NCBI GenBank assembly: GCA_040881505.1 | Contig: JBBEDC010000032.1 | Location: 1-24,673 of the forward strand | Direction of reading: 5' to 3' | Origin: JBBEDC01 sp040881505 | GTDB taxonomy: Bacteria; Patescibacteriota; Andersenbacteria; UBA10190 | DNA length: 24,673 nucleotides | Part shown: in pieces, positions 1 to 6,051 of the stretch | Layout of the letters: the number at the start of each line of letters is the position of its first letter | Numbering within the stretch: the stretch's first letter is position 1 | Made by a program: the position numbers and the translations under genes | The notes under the pieces: model-generated | What the model saw: only the letters and a program-made list of their open reading frames with translations | What the model was told of the DNA's origin: nothing | Database searches by the model: none

Positions 1-2
1 GT

Positions 3-22
3 AGCCGAATTGGCTCATTTTT
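3..22 (+). terminator. Possible tail of a terminator for a gene left of the window
   Basis: A short stem AGCC (3-6) / GGCT (12-15) with a 5-nt loop is followed by a run of five T at 18-22. The stem may extend left of the window, so it cannot be judged fully. Weak evidence. Confidence 0.25.
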
Positions 23-65
23 CCTTAAGTGGTGCAATTACTTGTTGAACTTACGCTTGCAGGTA

Positions 66-94
66 TTGACAGCATTGGCGCTTTGATGTATACG
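66..94 (+). promoter_or_regulatory. Consensus sigma70-type promoter of the gene at 174
   Basis: The -35 box TTGACA (66-71) is a perfect consensus. It is separated by 17 nt from the -10 box TATACG (89-94). Transcription would start near 101, giving a leader of about 73 nt. This differs from most promoters in the window, which are extended -10 types lying almost on the start codon. Confidence 0.65.
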
Positions 95-115
95 GAATAG
101 TCCCATTGGGGATAG

Positions 116-138
116 TGCATCGAGGCGTTCTCGGTGCA
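116..138 (+). other. Hairpin in the 5' leader of the gene at 174
   Basis: TGCATCGAG (116-124) pairs with CTCGGTGCA (130-138) over a 5-nt loop. There is one T-G wobble and the rest are Watson-Crick pairs. It lies between the predicted transcription start and the SD (161-166). It could stabilise the mRNA or be a protein site; no known riboswitch is recognised. Confidence 0.4.
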
Positions 139-173
139 TTTGTTTCACTGGTCTGCATTCAAGGAGCGCAGAC

Positions 174-677
174 ATGAAGAAGTTCGGTTTTTTGTTGATG
201 TTGGTTTGTGCGTTCGCGTTCTTCGGCATCGCCGCCCGCGGCGAGGCCTCGGACAATTCGGCTGGGGTCGAACGCGCCAAGATCATCATCGAGATCGGTG
301 ACGTCCACGAGGCGCGCAGCCTCGTGAGCAGCCTGCAGTTCATCCAGCCGCCTCCCGAAATCGTCGTGAAGCGGACTGACCTGCAGCGGAACGGCGCCCT
401 CGACGAATCTTCGCCAGAAGGCCAGCTTGCCACCCAGATGATCTTGCCGCGGGTTCGCAGTCAGTACATGACCGACTCCGGCGTGGCGTCAACGCGCCAA
501 ACGCGATCCAGGAGTGAAGACCTGATCGGCTTGCTTGCCGAACTGCGCGAGTGGGAGGAATTCTACGGCATCAAGCCGCAGAATACCGAAACCTACTTGA
601 CTCGCCTGGTCAACGTGTACTGGGCGCAGATCACCTACGAGATCGACTCGGCAACGATCAATATCGGCGCCGAGTAA
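174..677 (+). CDS. Secreted protein of unknown function (self-contained cassette)
   Basis: A 167-residue protein that I do not recognise. Residues 1-26 look like a signal peptide: MKK, a hydrophobic core, then a small-residue stretch ending near GEAS. The rest is soluble and mixed alpha/beta in character, with no cysteine after the signal region and no known catalytic motif. The start is well fixed: AAGGAG at 161-166 lies 7 nt before ATG. The gene has its own TTGACA promoter, leader hairpin and strong terminator. Its third codon positions are overwhelmingly G or C, unlike neighbouring genes, which mix freely. A clear SD is also unusual here. Together these suggest a horizontally acquired, independently expressed gene. 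An exported factor of unknown role is all that can be said. Confidence 0.7.
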   Translation: MKKFGFLLMLVCAFAFFGIAARGEASDNSAGVERAKIIIEIGDVHEARSLVSSLQFIQPPPEIVVKRTDLQRNGALDESSPEGQLATQMILPRVRSQYMTDSGVASTRQTRSRSEDLIGLLAELREWEEFYGIKPQNTETYLTRLVNVYWAQITYEIDSATINIGAE

Positions 678-700
678 GCGAGTTCGCTCGGCACCATTCC

Positions 701-738
701 CGCCCGGGAGTCCACAAAGACTCTCGGGCGTTTTCTTT
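701..738 (+). terminator. Strong intrinsic terminator after the gene at 174
   Basis: A 12-bp stem, 701-712 with 719-730, contains one G-U pair and a 6-nt loop (cacaaa), followed by TTTTCTTT. It begins 23 nt after the stop codon. On the minus strand it has no T tract, so it is not expected to terminate the facing gdhA transcript. Confidence 0.88.
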
Positions 739-739
739 A

Positions 740-2077
740 TTAATCCCCGTTTACTTTTCCGTTTTGATCCTCTTTGCGGGGATGAATCCAGCCGCGCAGG
801 AGCATGGCATCTTGGAGTCGCCCTACGGCTAACCGGTATGCTGCCTCACGCAGTGTGCAGGCATAGTCTTTTTTAGTCTGCAATACTTCCTGCATAGCCG
901 TGCGCATTTTTTGGTCCAACTTAGTGTTTACCTCTTCTTCCGACCAGTACAGATTTTGTAGATTTTGAGTCCATTCAAAATAGCTGACGGTAACTCCGCC
1001 GGCATTGGCAAGAATGTCGGGAATAACGGTGATGTTATTGTCGTTTAAGACCTGATCCGCCTCTGGTGTTGTGGGCCCGTTCGCAAGCTCAAGGACAATG
1101 CTGGCCTTAATGTTATTCGCGTTATCCTCAGTCAGCTGATTTTCTACGGCTGCAGGCACCAGGATATCCACGTCGAGTTCTAGGAGGTTTTTATTGGAAA
1201 TGGGTTCGCACGAGTTCATATCATCCTGGACATCAGTGACAGACTTTTTGGGGTAGCAGATATTTTTTTCTAGTTTACCGCCAGCGGTGAGAGATTGAAT
1301 CATGGCCTCAACGTTACAACCATCCTTGTAATACAGCCCGCCCTCAGAATCAGAAACAGCTACGATGCGAAAACCAGCTTTGTCTGCCAAGTGAGCAAAG
1401 TGGGATCCAACGTTGCCGAAGCCTTGGACTGCCACTGTCATATCTTTAGGATTCTTGCCAGTTGCTTTGAGGTACTCAAGTAGAACCACCAGTCCGCCGT
1501 GTCCGGTAGCTTCCTCGCGGCCGAGACTGCCGCCGAGGGCAACGGGCTTACCCGTAAACGCAGCTTCAGCGTGTCCGTCGTTGCCGTTAAGGCGCATGTA
1601 CTCGTCGGCAAACCAGGCCATGATCTGGGCATTTGTGTTTACGTCGGGTGCGGGAATATCGGTCGTTGGTCCTATAAAAGGGCCGAGGCGCTCGACAAAT
1701 AGTCGCGATAGCCGCTGCAGTTCGCGATCGGTTAAGGAGTGGGGGTCAACCGTTACGCCGCCTTTAGCCCCGCCGTATGGAAGATTCATAACGGCAGTTT
1801 TCAGGCTCATCCAAGCGGCCAAGGCTTTCACCTCGTCAATATCAACACTGGGATGAAACCGCACGCCGCCTTTGTATGGTCCTCGCGCGTTATTATGCTG
1901 GACGCGGTATCCGTGGAAAATTTCAATTGAACCGTCATCTTTTTCCACAGGCAACTCGACCTGGATAACGCGCTGGGGGACAGACAGATATTTTACGATA
2001 TCGGGGTGCGCTCCCATTTGCGAGGCTACCTTTTCCAAGGTGGCGATAAAGCTAGCAAAGGTATTGGCGTCTTTCAT
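740..2077 (-). CDS. gdhA: Glutamate dehydrogenase (Glu/Leu/Phe/Val dehydrogenase family)
   Basis: Predicted to interconvert glutamate and 2-oxoglutarate plus ammonia with NAD(P). It is a 445-residue cytoplasmic enzyme of normal family length. Visible motifs include GPYKGGVRFHP (residues 66-76, substrate lysine K69), the catalytic-lysine motif YGGAKGG (101-107, K105), PAPDVNT (142-148, D145), GGSLGREEATG (182-192) and the Rossmann glycine motif GFGNVG (219-224). No SD precedes the ATG. An extended -10 (2094-2102) gives a very short leader. The gene is divergent from an ArsR-type regulator, and a TTAAG dyad lies between the two -10 boxes, so regulation by that protein is plausible. Coenzyme preference cannot be read from the sequence by eye. 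Confidence 0.96.
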   Translation of the reverse strand: MKDANTFASFIATLEKVASQMGAHPDIVKYLSVPQRVIQVELPVEKDDGSIEIFHGYRVQHNNARGPYKGGVRFHPSVDIDEVKALAAWMSLKTAVMNLPYGGAKGGVTVDPHSLTDRELQRLSRLFVERLGPFIGPTTDIPAPDVNTNAQIMAWFADEYMRLNGNDGHAEAAFTGKPVALGGSLGREEATGHGGLVVLLEYLKATGKNPKDMTVAVQGFGNVGSHFAHLADKAGFRIVAVSDSEGGLYYKDGCNVEAMIQSLTAGGKLEKNICYPKKSVTDVQDDMNSCEPISNKNLLELDVDILVPAAVENQLTEDNANNIKASIVLELANGPTTPEADQVLNDNNITVIPDILANAGGVTVSYFEWTQNLQNLYWSEEEVNTKLDQKMRTAMQEVLQTKKDYACTLREAAYRLAVGRLQDAMLLRGWIHPRKEDQNGKVNGD

Positions 2078-2093
2078 AGATAGTAGATCTTAA

Positions 2094-2102
2094 AGGATAC
2101 CA
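2094..2102 (-). promoter_or_regulatory. Extended -10 promoter of gdhA
   Basis: On the minus strand TG-G-TATCCT (2102 to 2094) is followed 16 nt later by the gdhA ATG. The predicted -35 region coincides with the TTAAG/CTTAA dyad at 2115-2130. Confidence 0.5.
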
Positions 2103-2114
2103 GAAGATATATAC

Positions 2115-2130
2115 TTAAGCTATTGCTTAA
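2115..2130. promoter_or_regulatory. Operator-like dyad TTAAG-N6-CTTAA between gdhA and arsR
   Basis: TTAAGC (2115-2120), TATT, GCTTAA (2125-2130) is a perfect inverted repeat. It overlaps the -35 of the arsR promoter and the expected -35 region of gdhA. The identical core TTAAG-N6-CTTAA recurs at 4616-4631 in front of dsbA. Proposed binding site of the ArsR-type protein encoded next to it. Confidence 0.5.
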
Positions 2131-2150
2131 TCAGTTAATCATAGTATACT
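2123..2150 (+). promoter_or_regulatory. Promoter of the arsR-type gene
   Basis: -35 TTGCTT (2123-2128), 16-nt spacer, -10 TATACT (2145-2150). The ATG follows 15 nt after the -10, so the leader is only about 8-9 nt and has no SD. Confidence 0.55.
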
Positions 2151-2165
2151 GTACCTACGCTTTCT

Positions 2166-2501
2166 ATGTTAAGCAATGAGGAAGTAAAAAAGATACGCAG
2201 TACCCATATCGCTGAAGGCAGTCGCCTGCCGCGCATATTCAGCGTGCTGGGTGATGCCAATCGCTGGCGTATCTTCACTTTATTAATCGAATACAATGAT
2301 TTATGCGTAACCGACCTTGCGAATGTGCTTGAGGTATCGGTGCCAGCCGTGAGCCAGCAGCTGCGCATGATGGAGATGAGCGGACTCATCGCTAAGGAGC
2401 GGGAAGGGCAGAAGATCTGCTACCAGGTTAGTAAAAACGACCCGGTTACCCGCGTCATTGTCCGCCTCGTAAAAACATTCAAGCGGTCTCGTATTCAATA
2501 G
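2166..2501 (+). CDS. ArsR/SmtB-type winged-helix transcriptional regulator
   Basis: A 111-residue protein with the ArsR-family layout: FSVLGDANRWRIFTLL (25-40), then DLCVTDLANVL (46-56) at the alpha-3 position, then the recognition helix VPAVSQQLRMMEMSGLI (59-75), then the wing REGQKICYQV. Known ArsR/SmtB repressors often use ELCVCD or ELCVGD at alpha-3 to bind As, Cd or Zn. Here only one of those cysteines is present (C47), with a second cysteine at C85 in the wing. This fits a thiol or single-metal sensor better than classical arsenite sensing (inference). It lies directly upstream of glutaredoxin and the redox genes. TTAAGC half-sites surround its promoter and one overlaps its first codons (2169-2177), suggesting autorepression. 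Confidence 0.9.
   Translation: MLSNEEVKKIRSTHIAEGSRLPRIFSVLGDANRWRIFTLLIEYNDLCVTDLANVLEVSVPAVSQQLRMMEMSGLIAKEREGQKICYQVSKNDPVTRVIVRLVKTFKRSRIQ
2169..2177. promoter_or_regulatory. Extra half-site TTAAGCAAT at the arsR start
   Basis: TTAAGCAAT here is the exact reverse complement of ATTGCTTAA at 2122-2130, a perfect 9-bp inverted repeat with 38 nt between arms. It overlaps codons 2-4 of the regulator gene. It may be a second contact site for the regulator. Confidence 0.3.
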
Positions 2502-2509
2502 CTAATTAT

Positions 2510-2515
2510 TAAAAT
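2510..2515 (+). promoter_or_regulatory. -10 element close to the glutaredoxin start
   Basis: TAAAAT ends 7 nt before the ATG at 2523, with no SD between. It would yield a leaderless transcript. No upstream TG or good -35 is seen. The AT-rich context makes this weaker than the other cases. Confidence 0.35.
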
Positions 2516-2522
2516 ATTTATT

Positions 2523-2756
2523 ATGAGCAACGTACTTATCTATTCAACTCCAAGCTGCGGATGGTGTGTCCGAGCCAAGGAATATTTTACTGAGAATAAT
2601 GTTCAATATACGGAAAAAGACGTAGCTGCTGATGAGACGGCTCGCAACGAAATGCTGCAAAAGTCAGGCCAGATGGGAGTTCCTGTTATTGATATTGATG
2701 GACAAATCGTTATTGGGTTTAATCAGCCAAAGCTCGCTGAGCTTTTAGGGCTCTAA
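2523..2756 (+). CDS. Glutaredoxin-like thiol-disulfide protein (YruB/NrdH type)
   Basis: A 77-residue single-domain thioredoxin fold. The redox motif C12-G-W-C15 follows the first strand (VLIYSTPS), and the cis-proline loop is GVPVIDIDG (52-60), with the typical C-terminal GFNQPKLAELL. The length fits the small glutaredoxin/NrdH-like family. The protein is cytosolic and reduces disulfides or passes electrons to target enzymes. It lies 21 nt after arsR and 3 nt before the FMN reductase gene, so the three are probably co-transcribed. Its natural electron donor (glutathione, another thiol or a reductase) cannot be told from the sequence. Confidence 0.9.
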   Translation: MSNVLIYSTPSCGWCVRAKEYFTENNVQYTEKDVAADETARNEMLQKSGQMGVPVIDIDGQIVIGFNQPKLAELLGL

Positions 2757-2759
2757 CAC

Positions 2760-3323
2760 ATGACAGAACACAAGCCGCTGTCGGTCGTGCTGCTATTGGG
2801 CACGGTTCGGGAAGGTCGGCGCAGTGAGGCGGTAGTGCCCTGGCTGCAGGAGAAGATAAAGGAGCGGGGAGATATGGATTTAACTATCTTTGATCCGCGA
2901 GATATGACCCTGCCGATGGACCATGAAGGCGAAGACTTAAAAGAACAAAACCCTAAATTTAAGACAGCGGTGGAAAATATGGATGCGATGATTATCGTGT
3001 CCCCGGAGTATAACCATAGCTATCCGGGTAGTTTGAAGCGTGCGCTGGATATTCTGTTTCCTGAATATGCTCGTAAAGCTGTTGGACTTGTGAGTGTTTC
3101 AAAAGGAAACTTTGGCGGCGTTCGTATGCTAGAACACCTTCATGCCCTTGTGCATGCCTTAGGATTAATTGAGTCAAAGGCCGATCTAATGGTTCCGAAC
3201 GTTATCAATATTCGCGACGAGGAAGGAACATTGCACCCCACTACTGAGATGAATGAGCGGGCTGATGCTTTCTTGAATGAACTTGCGTGGCTGGCCGCCG
3301 CCCTACGCTGGGGGCGTCAGTAG
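2760..3323 (+). CDS. NADPH-dependent FMN reductase family flavoprotein
   Basis: A 187-residue flavodoxin-like protein. The FMN-phosphate loop GTVREGRRS (14-22) and the flavin-ring loop SPEYNHSYPG (81-90) are both hallmark motifs of the ArsH/YLR011w-type FMN reductase group. It should transfer electrons from NAD(P)H to FMN, a quinone, a metal or an azo compound in the cytoplasm. It starts 3 nt after the glutaredoxin stop and ends 18 nt before ccdA, which places it in the redox operon. ArsH, a member of this family, is often ArsR-controlled, which fits the neighbourhood, but ArsH itself is usually longer. No SD is visible. Confidence 0.9.
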   Translation: MTEHKPLSVVLLLGTVREGRRSEAVVPWLQEKIKERGDMDLTIFDPRDMTLPMDHEGEDLKEQNPKFKTAVENMDAMIIVSPEYNHSYPGSLKRALDILFPEYARKAVGLVSVSKGNFGGVRMLEHLHALVHALGLIESKADLMVPNVINIRDEEGTLHPTTEMNERADAFLNELAWLAAALRWGRQ

Positions 3324-3341
3324 GCGTAGCATTAAACACAT

Positions 3342-4109
3342 ATGGTTGACGCAACCCTGGCTGTATCCTCATTCATCGCCGGTATACTGACGTTTCTTGC
3401 CCCGTGTACTCTCCCGTTGGTACCGGGGTATTTGGGGTTTATAAGCGGAGTGTCGATATGGGATATCCAGGATCCGAAGCGATCAGGAAAAGCTCGCCGG
3501 AAAATTATGGTGAACGGCCTGCTGTATACCCTCGGATTTAGCGTTGTCTTTATTATTTTGGGAACACTTGTCGGTTTGGGCGGACAGCAACTCGTACAGT
3601 ATCGCCTGGTGCTGGGACGAATAGGTGGAGCGGTGATCATCGTCTTCGGGTTGTACATGATGCATATCTTTCGAATTCCTTTTCTGCGCGTTATGGATCA
3701 GCCAAGACGCATTCCCGGACTGCAGAAACTTCGTCCGGGTACGCCCTTAAGTTCAATGCTATTCGGCGCGACGTTCGCGTTCGGCTGGACTCCCTGCATC
3801 GGGCCGGTTCTCGGGTCTATCCTGATCCTTGCGGCTTCCTCTCTTACAGTTTGGCAAGGGACGCTTCTACTCGCTATTTTCTCTGTGGGGTTAGCTTTGC
3901 CCTTTTGGCTGGTAGCTGGGGCGATCGGATGGATGGCGCCGCGATTACGCCACATCGGAAAATATTTAGAATGGGTTTCGGTTGTTGGTGGTGCATTCTT
4001 AGTGTTTCTGGGGGTATTGCTTGCAACAAATCACTTAGAAATTTGGACATCGTACTTCTTCGACATCTTTGGTTTTATTTCTTACGAAACGTTGTTACGC
4101 TATTTGTAA
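3342..4109 (+). CDS. ccdA: CcdA/DsbD-type membrane electron transporter
   Basis: A 255-residue integral membrane protein with about six or seven hydrophobic segments. The two essential cysteines of the family are present, each flanked by proline: PCTLP in the first helix (C22) and PCIGP after the middle loop (C152). CcdA carries reducing electrons from cytosolic thioredoxin or glutaredoxin to thiol proteins outside the membrane. Inside this operon a cytosolic glutaredoxin and an extracytoplasmic DsbA-like protein are both encoded, so electron flow from grx through CcdA to the DsbA-like protein is a reasonable inference. No cytochrome c maturation genes are nearby. A -10-like TAGCAT ends 9 nt before the ATG. 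Confidence 0.92.
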   Translation: MVDATLAVSSFIAGILTFLAPCTLPLVPGYLGFISGVSIWDIQDPKRSGKARRKIMVNGLLYTLGFSVVFIILGTLVGLGGQQLVQYRLVLGRIGGAVIIVFGLYMMHIFRIPFLRVMDQPRRIPGLQKLRPGTPLSSMLFGATFAFGWTPCIGPVLGSILILAASSLTVWQGTLLLAIFSVGLALPFWLVAGAIGWMAPRLRHIGKYLEWVSVVGGAFLVFLGVLLATNHLEIWTSYFFDIFGFISYETLLRYL

Positions 4110-4112
4110 CGT

Positions 4113-4208
4113 ATGACCTCGTCTATTACATCACTAGCTGAAAGCACAGACGTTATGAGGCCTACTAGCCTGGCCTTGGTTCGTCCCGGAGCATTCCACC
4201 TACTATGA
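4113..4208 (+). CDS. Possible 31-residue ORF bridging ccdA and the MerT-like gene
   Basis: ATG at 4113 lies 3 nt after the ccdA stop. The reading frame stays open for 31 codons and its TGA (4206-4208) overlaps the next gene's ATG (4205) as ATGA. The predicted peptide (starts MTSSITSLAES, ends GAFHLL) has no recognisable motif. The frame could exist by chance. If translated, it could deliver ribosomes to the next gene, which has no SD. Low confidence. Confidence 0.25.
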   Translation: MTSSITSLAESTDVMRPTSLALVRPGAFHLL

Positions 4209-4570
4209 CTGGAAAAGAACTTTTGAAAGTAACAGGTATTCCGGTAGTGGTAGCTTCTTTGTGCTGCCTAGCCCCTGTTATCCTCGTGCTCTTCGGATTA
4301 AGTACGGTAGCGTTCGCTGCTTCACTCGCTGATGTATTTTACGGGCAGTACAAGTGGGCCTTCCGCGGGGTTGGTCTTTTGTTGCTTACCATCTCAGTCA
4401 TATTCTATCTGCGTCGCACGAAAGGAATTTGCACGATAGATGATGTTAAAAAGCGTCGCCGTGAGATTATTAATATAGCGGCCATCGTGCTGGCAGCTGG
4501 CATTATTGGTTACATTGTCTGGCTATACGTCGTCGTTGAAATTATCGGCATTGTTTTAGGTATATGGTGA
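4205..4570 (+). CDS. Small MerT-like membrane protein with a vicinal cysteine pair
   Basis: A 121-residue protein with three hydrophobic segments (about 12-40, 52-69 and 88-119). The first carries SLCCLAPVILVLFGLS, with C20-C21. This matches the MerT/MerF pattern in which a Cys-Cys pair in helix 1 accepts Hg(II) and hands it across the membrane. A third cysteine (C76, RTKGIC) lies after helix 2, near where MerT has its second cysteine set. MerT normally has a second cysteine pair and works with MerP and MerA; neither is seen here. The role may be soft-metal uptake or thiol exchange beside CcdA and DsbA. Homology is judged from the motif and layout only. Confidence 0.6.
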   Translation: MTGKELLKVTGIPVVVASLCCLAPVILVLFGLSTVAFAASLADVFYGQYKWAFRGVGLLLLTISVIFYLRRTKGICTIDDVKKRRREIINIAAIVLAAGIIGYIVWLYVVVEIIGIVLGIW

Positions 4571-4572
4571 AG

Positions 4573-4600
4573 TTGACGCAAATAGTTTAAGTGATACGCT
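4573..4600 (+). promoter_or_regulatory. Promoter in front of the DsbA-like gene
   Basis: -35 TTGACG (4573-4578), 16-nt spacer, -10 TACGCT (4595-4600) with an extended TG at 4592-4593. A second extended -10 candidate, TG-A-TATTTA (4610-4618), overlaps the TTAAG dyad. The dsbA-like gene therefore probably has its own transcript within the cluster. Confidence 0.5.
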
Positions 4601-4615
4601 GAAGTAACTTGATAT

Positions 4616-4631
4616 TTAAGTCCTTCCTTAA
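4616..4631. promoter_or_regulatory. Second TTAAG-N6-CTTAA dyad, before the DsbA-like gene
   Basis: TTTAAG (4615-4620), TCCTTC, CTTAAA (4627-4632) is a 6-bp perfect inverted repeat. Its core TTAAG-N6-CTTAA has the same sequence and spacing as the dyad at 2115-2130. It ends 2 nt before the ATG at 4634, downstream of one candidate -10 and overlapping the other. That position fits repression. Confidence 0.5.
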
Positions 4632-4633
4632 AC

Positions 4634-5356
4634 ATGCCTGAAGAACAAAAACTGGTGTTATCCACACCCCTGGCCATTATTATCGCCGGAGCCTTTATCG
4701 CCTTCGCGCTTTACGCAGGGGGTAAGCCCTCCAATCAATCAACTACAACTCCGCCTGTTGTTCAAAACGGAGGGCAGCAAGCTGCCCCAGGACAGCCGAC
4801 TCCTCCTCCTGTGGGAGCATTCCGTCCGGTCGATGACTCAGATCATATCCGAGGGGCTGCTGACGGGACCATTACCATAGTCGAATACTCTGATCTGGAG
4901 TGTCCGTTCTGTAAGCAATTCCACGCTACGCTGCAGCAGGTGAGCGAGGCGTATCCGGATGACGTGCGGTGGGTATATCGGCATGCTCCACTGGCGCAGT
5001 TACATAAAAAAGCCCATGCGGAAGCGAATGCAGCTGAATGTGCGGCCGAGCAGGGGAAGTTCTGGGAGTTCGTTGATCTTGTCTTTGAAACTACGCAGGG
5101 CAATGACAGTCTTGACTTAGCAACGATGCCGAATCTGGCCCGTCAGGTTGGTGTAGCCGATATTGCTCAGTTTGAATCATGCGTCGACGGCAACAAGTAT
5201 GCTGAAAAAGTAGAACAGCAGCTTGCAGACGCGCAAGTAGCGGGACTTCGTGGTACGCCGTACAGCCTTGTTATCGGACCTGATAAGGGCGTAACTCCAA
5301 TTCACGGTGCCCAGCAGTACGCGCAGGTGAAGGCCACTATCGATTCACTTCTCTAA
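4634..5356 (+). CDS. DsbA-like extracytoplasmic thiol-disulfide oxidoreductase
   Basis: A 240-residue protein with an N-terminal membrane anchor (about 12-29), a Pro/Gln/Thr-rich linker (30-65) and a thioredoxin-fold domain of the DsbA/DsbG/BdbD group. The active site is C90-P-F-C93 after YSDLE, and the cis-proline loop is GT208-P209. Two further cysteines (C136, C183) may form a structural disulfide. It acts outside the membrane to oxidise or isomerise disulfides of exported proteins. With CcdA upstream it may be kept reduced (isomerase-like). No SD is present. A promoter and operator-like dyad lie just upstream, and the PPC-domain gene follows after 9 nt. Confidence 0.93.
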   Translation: MPEEQKLVLSTPLAIIIAGAFIAFALYAGGKPSNQSTTTPPVVQNGGQQAAPGQPTPPPVGAFRPVDDSDHIRGAADGTITIVEYSDLECPFCKQFHATLQQVSEAYPDDVRWVYRHAPLAQLHKKAHAEANAAECAAEQGKFWEFVDLVFETTQGNDSLDLATMPNLARQVGVADIAQFESCVDGNKYAEKVEQQLADAQVAGLRGTPYSLVIGPDKGVTPIHGAQQYAQVKATIDSLL

Positions 5357-5365
5357 GAGAAAACG

Positions 5366-5788
5366 ATGAAGCACCGAAAAGTCGGTAGCTCATATATTGT
5401 CAGTGTCGAGCGAGGCGAAGAAATTGTCGCCTCGCTTCGTGCTGTGTGTGAGGTGGAGAACATTACGCTGGCATCGGTGAGCGGGATTGGGGCGGCGCAG
5501 CAGATAGAGATGGGGTATTACAACGTTCGGCAGAGGGAATATTCAACGAAGCTATTTGAAGCCGAGCATGAGATCACGGCCTTAATCGGAAATGTAAGCA
5601 GTATGAACGGCGAGGTATATTTGCATCTGCACATTACGATTGGGGATAAGGCATTTAATGCGTATGCCGGTCACTTGGTGAAAGCGACCGTCTCCGGAGC
5701 GTGTGAAATTATCATGCACACAGTGGAAGGCACGCTTGAGCGGTACAAAGATGAAGAGGTGACGGGGCTGAATCTATTGCGTTTTTGA
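5366..5788 (+). CDS. PPC/DUF296-domain protein
   Basis: A 140-residue protein that is a single PPC (plants and prokaryotes conserved, DUF296) domain of the usual length. It shows the family pattern SVSGIGAAQ (38-45), the metal-binding histidines H87-x-H89 within YLHLHITIGD, and GHL (H103). In plants this domain is joined to AT-hooks and mediates protein contacts. The stand-alone bacterial proteins form trimers of unclear function and are often annotated as DNA-binding. It follows dsbA by 9 nt and is probably co-transcribed with it. No terminator is seen after it. Confidence 0.88.
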   Translation: MKHRKVGSSYIVSVERGEEIVASLRAVCEVENITLASVSGIGAAQQIEMGYYNVRQREYSTKLFEAEHEITALIGNVSSMNGEVYLHLHITIGDKAFNAYAGHLVKATVSGACEIIMHTVEGTLERYKDEEVTGLNLLRF

Positions 5789-5826
5789 AGCACTAAGACA
5801 GATACCTTTTAGAGGGGTATACAAGG

Positions 5827-5835
5827 TGTTATGCT
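5827..5835 (+). promoter_or_regulatory. Extended -10 promoter of ywbE
   Basis: TG-T-TATGCT (5827-5835) is followed by ATG after 18 nt. Just upstream, ATACC (5802-5806) and GGTAT (5816-5820) form a small dyad in the -35 zone. Confidence 0.4.
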
Positions 5836-5853
5836 CCCGTTATTCTTTAGACT

Positions 5854-6051
5854 ATGAACGGGCAAAACAGGGAAGATATATACCCAGGGCTAGAAGTGGA
5901 TATTATTTTGAAAAAAGACCAGCGGACGGGAAAGCTGACACGCGGGGTCGTGCAGGATATTTTAACAAGCGCGCCCTATCATAGCCGCGGCATTAAGGTG
6001 CGCCTGACCAGCGGAGAGGTGGGTCGGGTAGCCGCAATTTTACTAATATGA
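5854..6051 (+). CDS. ywbE: YwbE family protein (DUF2196)
   Basis: A 65-residue protein matching YwbE over its whole length, with the characteristic starts MNGQNREDIYPG and LKKDQRTGKLTRGVV, then GIKVRLTSGEVGRV. The family is a small beta-rich, KOW/SH3-like fold of unknown function, common in Firmicutes and Patescibacteria; a nucleic-acid-binding role has been guessed from the fold. Its TGA overlaps the ATG of the hydrolase gene (ATGA at 6048-6051), indicating translational coupling. Confidence 0.9.
   Translation: MNGQNREDIYPGLEVDIILKKDQRTGKLTRGVVQDILTSAPYHSRGIKVRLTSGEVGRVAAILLI

Noticed and set aside
38..433. Minus-strand 131-codon ORF opposite the secreted-protein gene
   Set aside because: It is the antisense shadow of the gene at 174-677, which has a promoter, SD, signal peptide and terminator. 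The antisense translation is Arg/Ser-rich with no domain.
701..730. Hairpin as a shared bidirectional terminator for gdhA
   Set aside because: The minus-strand continuation (GGAATGGTGCC) has no T run, so only the plus strand is supported.
3851..4141. 96-codon plus-strand ORF overlapping the ccdA end
   Set aside because: It is a frame shadow of ccdA, whose frame gives both conserved cysteine motifs and membrane helices.
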